From Auricularia sp. M13 (lineage: Eukaryota; Basidiomycota; Agaricomycetes; Auriculariales; Auriculariaceae), in contig CM073193.1 of assembly GCA_037042915.1 (NCBI GenBank), forward strand, positions 5,208,001 through 5,272,000: 64,000 nt of DNA, given 5' to 3'. The first letter of the stretch is position 1; each line of letters starts with the position of its first letter. The position numbers were made by a program, and so were the translations under genes. The notes beneath the pieces were generated by a model that was not told where the DNA came from, did not search any database, and worked only from the letters and a program-made list of their open reading frames with translations. Below, one piece after another: positions 55,876 through 64,000 of the stretch.

Positions 55876-58800
55876 GCGATTTGGTTCTCTAGGTAGTTCG
55901 TTGTAATTCTTCTTACTTCTCCGCGCAACTAGAATTGATGCAAATCCAGTCATCTCTATGGCGTGGTCTGCTCAATACTTGGTTCTCTGCTCTCACCTGC
56001 CAAAGCTTATTATCGAGAGAAACATCAATCGCGCTGGCCTTTGACTGCTCGCTAAAACGGTATATAATCTCGCCCGCCCCATGTATCTCATTCGAACTCA
56101 TTCGCGACGCGAAAGACCGATTAAAATCGTATATAAGCCGTCTTTATGCATGTATGTCCTTGAACTCCATTCACTTTGAGCACGATTATAGCGACCGTGG
56201 GTCCAAATCGCAAGTAAGCACGCGAAGAGGCGAACATGGGCGTGGGGTAGCCGAAGAGAATACTTGTCGAAGATGAAGCACAGTTTCCATGGGCGGGCCC
56301 AGAGCGTTTCCTGATCCTCTCAATCACACTTCTCAGTAAAAGATTGAATTTAATGAGCTGCAGACATGGCGCGCTTCGAGTGAATAAAGCGATGAATATT
56401 CCTCTTTGCCCAACTCTGACGCTTAGACTTGTTCTGGTCATCGGTCATATGAATCAGAAACAAAAACTACCACGGTAGGGCCACATGCACATACCGATGA
56501 CTCGCTCCGGGCGCCGGCGACGGCAATGTTGATGTGATCCGTTTCGGTTGGCAGGGCTTGTGTGCTTTCAGTAGGAACATGCTCCCTGATCACCTCGAGC
56601 GGTGTTCTCAGGTGAGATGGTTGCGTGGAGCCCTAGGTGATGCAGGTGAGACGGAGAGCTAACGAGATCCAACGAGAGATTTATTTACCATAGACGTTGC
56701 GCAGTGCCGTCGAGTGTGGGAAGACCAACGCGGCTCGCGATTGACCCTCTGAGTCGAGTGAATATCGCGATCAGAATCAATTATTGCGACGAACCGGAAA
56801 TTGTGCATTGCGGCTGAGTATGTCCTCGGAAGACGCGAGCACAATCTCCCGGCCCTTCATGGTCAGAATATCTTGCAGATGATTGATGTCATCTGTACTC
56901 AGTCTGTATCTGCACTTGCGGAACTGTTGTTTGACTCGGTGCGGCAAGAGAGTGTAGGGTGCGGCGATTACATAGCTAGGCGACGTAGGCCACGGCTCAT
57001 TGAGTCTGACAACCGGCGAGTCGGGAGTGGGCCAAGGATCGGTGCCTTGGAGAGCGACAGCCTTCTGTAAAAATTGACCTTGCTCTGGAGCGCTCCTCGT
57101 GCTCTGGAGCCGGAAAGCGCCGTAGCGACGTTCCCTGCTCTGGAGCACCTCCAGAGCAACCCCGTTGCTCTCAGAGTGCTCTGGGACTGCTGCGGAGAAC
57201 CCTAGAGCGACGCAGCACCTGCTTTGCTTACTATTATTGAAATTAAATAGAATTTCCGTCTGCCGGTACAAAATGATGGAGAAAAAAAGTGATATTGCCT
57301 GCGGTAAGATACATAGGAACAGGGATAAATGTACAAAAGGCTATCGCTGTATCTCCCGATGCACCTCGTCCGGTCGTGAGCCCCTCCACTACGCCGGCGA
57401 ACCAGACCGCGCACCACTGCTGGCAGGACTGCTGCACTCGAGTGGACAATACGAACCGAGTGCCGTGAGAGGCAAGGTTGCTTGTGCGCGATGCCGGGAA
57501 TTGGCATCTGGAACGCAAATGAGCAAATGACGGTGGTAAACGAGCCGGGCGAGAGTGTGGACACGCCGCGTACCGTATCCTATGCTACACGCCGTTACAC
57601 AAATCAAACCAGCACGAGTGACATGATATCAGTGTGTTGCACGTGGAGTGAACGAAGGACGAACGATGTACTTTGCGGGCGTCCCGACTGTACACGATAG
57701 CATAAAGAAAAACGTGAGGGACCATGCTGTGGTACGCAGATAGGGACAGAATACACATACATAACACGCCAGAGCTAGGCCGACGGGTCGCCGGGCAGAA
57801 GGGAATAATGGAGAGCCCACGAAGAGACGAGGCAGCTGGGTGTCCAAGCACGCGGGGGCCAGCCGCGGTCCTAGACACCCAGCTGCCTTCGTTAACGCTG
57901 GGTTTACTCCAGGCCGGGGAGTTTGCACAGAGGTAAGTGGTAGGGCCAGGCTGGCAACGATGCAGCGCGAGTCGGGGCAGGGCAAACGGGACTTGGAGCA
58001 AAAATGGTTCGGTCGGAGCTTCAGAATTGCGCCCGGACTCCGCAATTGTGTGATCATCCCAGCGATCAGCGATGCTCACTGCTCACCGCCACATTTGAGA
58101 TGAGCATTCAACAGTTCTGGGCTCATGACTTGAGATTGTAAAATGAGCTTCCATGAATAATTGAGAACCCACATGTATCCCATAATAATCAGCCCATTAA
58201 TGTGGTTCAGCTGGTTGTACGCAATAACAGCAGACAAAGTTTTCACAGGGTTTCACTTGCAGGGCGGTAGCTTGAACACTCGAAACTCACTCATGCCAAT
58301 CCCTGGACCCGAGGTAAATGGGCATCAGTTGTCGGGATCTTCGGCAGTTGCTCCTGCATTCATCCTCTGAATTGTACATGTGTGAGTGCCAAAGACCTGC
58401 AGAGTACGAAAGCATGAAAGCACGGAAGTAACTCCAAGGCTTTCGGGCTTTAGTGCTCTGAGAGTGCTGCGGAGCGGCGAAGCACCAAAGTATGCCAAAG
58501 CATGCCAAAGCACAGATACCGTGCTCCAGAGCAGATCCGTTTTTACAGAAGGCATATTGCTGGATGTGAGGATCCAGGGAGGAGATAGGCTTTTTCCCGA
58601 ACGTCGCGGTACAAACGACATGCGCCGACTGGGCGTTGTTGACACGCAAGATGATGGTGGGACGACAAGGTACTTTCTTCAGCGGATCGCCCGATGCAAT
58701 GTTGTGCGAGAGCCATGACATGTCGTCGAGCATCGCCTCGCTCATTAATGCCTCGCGATGCTTCATGAGTTCCTCGAGGATAGTCTGCTGGACAGAGATA

Positions 58801-59254
58801 AACGCCCAGTATGTATACCCAAGAAGGGCCTGGTCGAATTTTCCCCTGGGAAGACAACGAGGGACGCGATGCCTATCGATACGCGGGCGATCCCTAGGCT
58901 GGCGAGAAGACGCGGCCTCCGACTGGTGGGATGTCGAGGAGTGGGACATACGGGCGCAACGAGCTCAGCACTGGCAGCAGCTGACGACAGCGGGTGGGGT
59001 GTTCGCGGCCCAGACTGTCGTTGTCGACGAACTTGTATGTATCCCAGGCTTGTTTTTAGCAGAACAAGAGCCTCGACCGTTGTGTGCACGCGACAACGAG
59101 GGTGTCTGGTTGACAGAACAACGCGCTGCGCAGCTCAACAACTGCTGGATTGTTGGCAGGAAGACAGCCGTGTTCCGAATTGGCAACCTCCGGTGATGAG
59201 GTACTGTACAGTGTATTGTTTGGACGCCTAGTCCTTCCCTCTTTTCCGAACGCC
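55876..59254. other. 3.4-kb region between orphan copies 2 and 3; repeats, no supported gene
   Basis: The minus strand has an ATG-started frame 58949-58287 (220 codons, with WAFISVQQTILEELMKHREA) and another open frame 57271-56777. Both contain repeat-derived parts and neither resembles a known family, so I leave them uncalled. The segment 57061-57215 holds several gctctggagc motifs, including a perfect stem (tgctctggag-cac-ctccagagca); related sequence occurs in complement at about 58440-58555. An inverted repeat lies at 57831-57887. Confidence 0.4.
57831..57887. repeat. Perfect 14-bp inverted repeat with 29-nt loop
   Basis: Arms ggcagctgggtgtc (57831-57844) and its exact complement (57874-57887); similarity extends a few bases beyond each arm. 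It could form a hairpin in DNA or RNA. Confidence 0.85.
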
Positions 59255-60701
59255 ATGGACGTCGTGGAGGCGCCTCGTATGAACGATCGCTGTATCCCCG
59301 AGGGCAGCGTCGTCGTCGTTGCACTGGACCCTGTTGCCTCTGTTGCCGCCTTGCAAGACGAACAGGCTACACTTGAGGCACTGTCATTGCCTAAGGGAAA
59401 ATATCTCGCCGTCGTGGACACCGTGCGTGCTGGGCACTTCTCTCTCGTCGTCTGAAAATAATCTAGTACCATGGTTTCGACTTCTCAAAACCTGTTCAAG
59501 ATATGGCTCTTGGCTTTTCTTTTTTTACTGTAGGTCACGGCGTGCCCGACCCGGCATTTGCAAGCATCGCATTGTCATCCGACCAGCCTACACAAAATAA
59601 TCGACGACCCATAATTCCCTCGCCGCCTTTGCGGTGGCCTGATTGTTATGTTTACACACTGGAATGCTTTTACGCTCGGATTGCAAGGGTCTATCTCTGC
59701 CAACCGCCCAACCTGCCGACAAAGGTTACGGAAGAGGAACGTGTTGCCATCAGCCATGCCGTGGTCAAGGATCAGTATACTGCCGGACTTGCTCTGCGCG
59801 ACGCAGATGGCGAGCTTTTAGAGGTTCCGCCCGCCAACACGGACAGCGAGGTATCGCTAGAGAATAACGCTAACGACTACGCCGATAACAGCGGAGTCGC
59901 GATGCGCGGTGACACCCAGTCCAGCAATGTCTCTCCCAAGGATATCCAGGAGCGGGTCAAAGAGGTATGTTGCGCGCTGGCAGCGCAGGTCGCACTCTCA
60001 ATCCAACTAGGCTACAGGCCAATCTTCTGCGGCTTCCGTGCAGTCTGATTCCAGTGCTCAGCAGGAGCCTCTGCAAGCGTGGGCCCATGTCGAAGTCTGG
60101 TTGGACCTCGCGTCGATAGTTGATTTTGACGAGCCGCAAAGGTTGATGGATACCTTGAGCAGTCTTCGGAGGTACGGCGAACCCTGGCTGTTCTGCTATG
60201 TCTGACTATGCCCAGGATTGAAAGAGACTCAGCGAGTCGTAGGGTGCTGCGTATGCTCGCTCATCAACCGAGGACAGCACAATGGGCTCAAGACGTCGCT
60301 ATCTCTGACTATGAACCTCCACCTGAGGCTCCCATCGGGTGTGTTTATTTTTGCGGAATATGGCACGCTTAACTTCTTTTATAGAGTCGCCGCGGTTGAT
60401 GATATGTCTGTCATGCCCCAGGATGCTGTCGACAACAGTCTCGATAATGGCGCGTATACATAGAGCAACTTGTTATATGCGAACTTATGGCCGCCTCACA
60501 GAGCCCACAGGTCCCGCGCTTGACGGCGACGCTGGCAGACGTCAGTCATCAGACCGCAATCAGACTCGGCCTCGGTCATTGAAGAAGCGAGTGCAGCAGG
60601 TCTTCAAGCGTGTGTTTGCCGCGATCCGCTCTCCCATGAAGCGTGTGCGCGACATGATCTTACCTCCAAGTCGGATCCGAGAGAATCCCAGCACTGCCTA
60701 G
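59255..60701 (+). CDS. Orphan tandem family, copy 3 (393 aa)
   Basis: Six exons: 59255-59422, 59467-59964, 60044-60171, 60216-60338, 60385-60449, 60502-60701; phases agree. Exon 1 reads MDVVEAPRMNDR, VVVALDPVASVAALQDEQAT and GKYLAVV. Exon 2 has LGFSFFTVGHGVPDPAFASI, PLRWPDCYVYTL and CFYARIARVYL. Later: HVEVWLDLASIVDFDEPQRL, LAHQPRTAQWAQDVA and MPQDAVDNS. The basic C terminus contains LKKRVQQVFKRVFAAIRSPM. The last intron appears to start with GC (GCGCGT) instead of GT; the aligned copy 2 junction has GTGAGT. If GC is not used, the protein would end differently. Same exon plan as copy 2. No known domain. Confidence 0.75.
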
Positions 60702-61037
60702 TAACGCTCACCGACTGGCAATCTCGTCCCATTTCTTTGTTTTCTGCCGCCGCGATTGCTTGAGTTGTCCGTCCAATTTTTCCCAGTCGCAATACAACCA
60801 CACTCGTTGAAATTTTGAACCGAGCAGACAGTATGCTAGCCAGATTTCAAATATCCTACTACATAGTACGTAATCTTGAGATATGTCAATCAATCTGATG
60901 AGGAACAAGCGCGGTTGGACGCGAGAACCCTGCGAGAACCGCACCTGAACTGTGTGTGCAGACAAAGGTCAGGTTGTTCCGCGTCGATAGCGTGAATGAC
61001 AAGCCAGCCTGTCACCATGGCAGTAAGACGAAGTTGG
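60702..61037. other. Intergenic region
   Basis: No gene seen; likely 3' UTR of the preceding gene followed by sequence into which the hAT element inserted. Confidence 0.45.
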
Positions 61038-61045
61038 GAACAACA

Positions 61046-61552
61046 TAGCGCTCAGTTAGTTATCTCCGACGAGATAACTAACACGTTACTAACGTTAGGT
61101 GTTAGTAACACGGTGTTACTAACATTGTTAATAACAATGAGCTTATGTAATACATACAAGTCGAGAGTGCATCCCGGGTTCACCCAGTTGTAGTGATTGG
61201 AGAGTGTGAGTGGCTCGGAATGCCCGTTTAATGTCCACCTGAGTGTGCAATCTATGAATGCTGCCCTCAAATACGGCTCAGGCCCATCAATCCAGCCAGC
61301 GGAATGCTTGAGCAAACAGGGATCACTCCAATGCAATAACTTCCAGAGGAAATCTGCACACTTGGAGTGCTCTGAGAATTGGGGGTCACCCAACGGAAAC
61401 TTCTGAGGCAGAGATCCCTGCTCCAAGCCGCTGCTCTGATGTACCTGTAAAGTTAATAACACAGTCTCCCCGCCGCCCAGGTGTTAATAACACGTTAGTA
61501 ACTAACAAGTTAGTAACAAAGTTACTAACTTCCGGTAACTAACTGAGCGCTA
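61046..61552. mobile_element. Non-autonomous hAT element (507 bp)
   Basis: Perfect 17-bp terminal inverted repeats, TAGCGCTCAGTTAGTTA, at 61046-61062 and in complement at 61536-61552. They are flanked by an exact 8-bp target duplication, gaacaaca, at 61038-61045 and 61553-61560. An 8-bp duplication and TAG-type ends are characteristic of hAT transposons. Subterminal regions carry many gttactaac / gttagtaac motifs in both orientations, as in transposase-binding arrays. No transposase reading frame is present, so it must have been moved by an element elsewhere. The intact TIRs and exact duplication suggest a recent insertion. Confidence 0.93.
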
Positions 61553-61560
61553 GAACAACA

Positions 61561-62361
61561 CTCCAGTGGAGTACAACTCGGTCGGCTGAGGGATTGTTGG
61601 GACTAGTTACGTTGTATTTCCCACTCGTTGTCTCTCCCCGCGCATTGTTGTTCCTTGCATGCACTAAAAGCGCGAGGGCAGGGACATGTCTTCCTCCCAA
61701 CCGCCAGATTTGCACCATGACTATTGCTCACAGCGCTCCAACCGTACTCCTATCCTACGCTCAACCCTCCACGTCAAATACCACCCTGGGCGACCACACC
61801 CATGTTCGCGGTCAAGCGTCGTCGTCCGGGTCTGCGTCAGGCGTGACGCAGGGGGGCTCTGCCCCCGTCTGCTGGAATCCAGCTTCTATTATGTCCCCTC
61901 TGTGTCGAGGGCAGCACTGCGCTTTCAGCTTGAGAATATACTTGCTCAAAAGCATCCTATATGGTACGTGCGCTGTCACAGGTTCTCTGAGACACAGCTT
62001 CTGACTAGACCAGGTTCCTTGCATCCGTTCCTGATCAGGCTGTGGCTGTGGGCATTCACGATGCTCACAGCCGTGTTGTGGCTTTCGTGCCACGCGCAGT
62101 GCTTGCATCCATGCGCAGGACATTGGAGGCGGTAGGCGCTGTGCTGCAGTAGTATGGAAATCTGGCCTTGCTTGTCGCGCTTCGGCGTCGAGCCCACGTT
62201 CATTCCTCTCATGAAATTGACGACATTCATTTACATGTATCCTAGAAGACTCATGTAGCATAGATACCTAATGATTGTAATCATTTGCACGAGCCGGAGG
62301 GCCGGACTGAGACCGAAGTTTGACGATCAACGCGGCATCTATAGTGTCGTCCTTCCACACC
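61561..62361. other. Intergenic region, one ambiguous ORF
   Basis: Two overlapping plus-strand frames (61686-62135, and 61594-62004) are open with ATGs, but neither has a recognised motif and one must be a shadow. I do not call either. Confidence 0.35.
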
Positions 62362-63405
62362 ATGATCACCTCCTCTGGCATATATCGTCTCCCGATCGAG
62401 TTGATAGCCAAGCTCTTCGCGCCGATGGATTTGAAACTACTTGTTCGCGCATCGCACGTCTGTCGCTCCTGGAGGCTTGTCGCGTTCGACGATCCTTTAT
62501 ACTGGCGCAGGATTGTCATCTACGATATATCGCCCGATACACTGGATTTTTCAGAGCACAGGCTGGCTGCTGGCCGAGACAGGCCCGGTATCCACTTCGA
62601 AATTGACTACCGCCAGCAGGACCGCGTTGTGGAGACGAGACTACTGCCGATGCTGGCCTCTGCTATTTCTCGCGCTCGCGTCCTTGCAGTCAGGCTCGAA
62701 TCTATCTACAGGTTACAGATCGAGACGATTCTGTCTGCCAAGGCGGAACATCTGGAAATCCTGCACCTGCTTTACGACGCGGAGCCTCGTCCGGAGATCA
62801 TCCTGAGCCTTCCCCTGTCTAGACAATTATTCGACGGTCAGACAGGCAGACTCAGACAGGTCAGGCTCCGCCACATCATCCTCCCTCGAAATCCAATCCC
62901 GGCTTTTCTTGACGTCGAAGAGGTTTGGTGGTTGCACGACATGGATAGCTATCAGAATGAATTTCCCTGCTACCTGTTCGATTTTTTCCCTAAAATGCGG
63001 CGCTTGCGCATGAGCTGCGGGGAGGTCTGGTTTGCTAATGCGCCCCTCCCGAAGAGGATCATAGACAGTTTCTCGCAGCTCGTCTGGGTGGACATCGAGG
63101 TTCAAGAGACTTCGCAATCGGCCTTCTTCCGTCACCTTCCGATGGACGCCATTGGCGAACTCGTGATTGCAGGCGCAGAGTTCGACGCGGTTTACGACGC
63201 TCTTGAGCCTCTTCGAAGCTATTTCCACATAGCATTCGCGAACACCTATCCCAACGAGTTCTACATATCCGTACAGGGCCAGTCACATCTTGTGCGGCAT
63301 TTTTCAGAAGCTTACAAGTACTACGTGGAATTCGTCCCCGGGAGTGCGTTGGCAAACTGTATTGTATGGCTCGATTCGCAGCCAACCTGCGAATCGAGTC
63401 CATAA
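62362..63405 (+). CDS. F-box protein (347 aa)
   Basis: Single exon. The first in-frame ATG that gives a normal F-box start is 62362: MITSSGIYRLPIELIAKLFA. The F-box (about residues 7-48) continues MDLKLLVRASHVCRSWRLVA and LYWRRIVI, the classic spacing of the motif (LP-x-E-L ... V-C-x-x-W ... L-W). The rest has Leu-rich blocks (IETILSAKAEHLEILHLLYD, LRQVRLRHIIL, MRRLRMSC) that look like degenerate leucine-rich repeats, followed by a C-terminal part (LEPLRSYFHIAFANTYP). Probably an SCF adaptor. It is not closely related to the two other F-box families in the window, which lack this repeat pattern. Confidence 0.85.
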   Translation: MITSSGIYRLPIELIAKLFAPMDLKLLVRASHVCRSWRLVAFDDPLYWRRIVIYDISPDTLDFSEHRLAAGRDRPGIHFEIDYRQQDRVVETRLLPMLASAISRARVLAVRLESIYRLQIETILSAKAEHLEILHLLYDAEPRPEIILSLPLSRQLFDGQTGRLRQVRLRHIILPRNPIPAFLDVEEVWWLHDMDSYQNEFPCYLFDFFPKMRRLRMSCGEVWFANAPLPKRIIDSFSQLVWVDIEVQETSQSAFFRHLPMDAIGELVIAGAEFDAVYDALEPLRSYFHIAFANTYPNEFYISVQGQSHLVRHFSEAYKYYVEFVPGSALANCIVWLDSQPTCESSP

Positions 63406-64000
63406 TGGCGCCGAACGTTGGTGTGCCCCGGAATCAGCCGGAGTGCGCGCACCAGCGTTCGGGCCCGCAGCCGCTTAGTACACGCAATCACGCGCAGGCC
63501 CAGCTGTTCCTCAAGCCTATTCGCTTTCCCGAGGCTGACGAAGCGGGCCAGACTGCTCGGAGCCGCCGCTAGCGCCGTCGCCATAGCCGTTGTCAGACAC
63601 GGTCTCCGGATAGTACTCATTGACGGAGCCGTGTCCCGAGGTATCCTAGAGACTGTGGTGACTCGATATGACTCGGATTTGAAGCCACACATGTATATAA
63701 GGCGAGCGAGAGTGATGAGAATGGGAGGGAAAGAGATTCCCCCAGAGATTCGGATTCACCAGCGGCTAGCGAGCCCCTGTGTTTCCTCAAGTTTAGCAGC
63801 AAAACCGAGCATCTATTATCGAGTCTGAACTAGTTACACGGCGGCCACTCGTGCGAATTGTGACTAAAAAGCGACTGTCTTCGTCTCCCTGTCTCTCAGC
63901 AATCGGACTTGCAAGCTATACAACTGGTGACCACCCGCTAGGGACAAAGGCAAAAGACATCGCCCGAGTCCCCAGGAGAGTCCTGGCAGAACAGAAACGA
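63406..64000. other. Terminal intergenic region
   Basis: A TATATAA element at 63694-63700 could belong to a gene starting at or beyond the window edge. The open frames here are short and unrecognised. Confidence 0.35.

Noticed and set aside
58287-58949. Minus-strand ORF of 220 codons as a gene
   Set aside because: Its C-terminal third runs through the gctctggagc-type repeat and the rest shows no recognisable family; left uncalled pending transcripts.
1-64000. CRISPR arrays, LTR elements or rRNA genes
   Set aside because: Looked for regularly spaced repeats, long direct terminal repeats and rRNA-like conserved strings; none seen. The organism appears eukaryotic, so CRISPR is not expected.

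Overview
The window looks like a nuclear contig from a basidiomycete fungus, most likely an Agaricomycete. Nearly every gene is split by GT-AG introns of about 40-80 nt. Predicted proteins include a mushroom-type tyrosinase, a bestrophin-like channel, many F-box proteins and a protein kinase with the HGDLK catalytic loop common in basidiomycetes. Long Ser/Pro-rich disordered proteins are also frequent. I saw no rRNA, no convincing tRNA, no CRISPR array and no LTR element. Exon boundaries below come from splice signals, reading phase and comparison of paralogues inside the window. None is backed by transcripts.

Layout. 1-0.5 kb: 3' end of an unidentified gene. 1.4-3.5 kb: disordered protein. 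3.9-7.3 kb: block A, an F-box gene, a pyrimidine-rich flank, a fragment of a solo tyrosinase C-terminal-domain gene, and an intact solo gene with a MITE in its intron. 8.4-17.6 kb: a GSVRSP-repeat protein and a large protein with a C-terminal J-like module. 20.0-23.7 kb: block B, the same gene order as block A in inverted orientation. 24.4-34.9 kb: two related F-box-like genes, a second J-like gene, the full tyrosinase and a further solo tyrosinase C-terminal gene. 36.1-40.0 kb: a kinase whose N-terminal half carries a helical module resembling the MLKL N-terminal domain. 41.1-42.8 kb: bestrophin-like protein. 45.0-46.4 kb: third member of the first F-box family. 46.9-48.1 kb: disordered protein. 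48.6-50.5 kb: divergent pair of a carboxymuconolactone-decarboxylase-family protein and a 3-hydroxyisobutyrate dehydrogenase. 51.3-60.7 kb: three dispersed-tandem copies of an unrecognised gene family with conserved introns. 61.0-61.6 kb: non-autonomous hAT element with a perfect 8-bp target duplication. 62.4-63.4 kb: another F-box protein.

The main theme is lineage-specific duplication. Four families account for most of the genes (MADVYC-type F-box, second F-box type, tyrosinase C-terminal domains, and the 51-61 kb orphan family), plus two J-like genes with signs of gene conversion. The strongest candidates for something undescribed are the solo tyrosinase C-terminal-domain genes, which keep the intron of the full tyrosinase gene, and the orphan trio. 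The HIBADH gene and the CMD-family gene are the only clear housekeeping-type metabolic genes.
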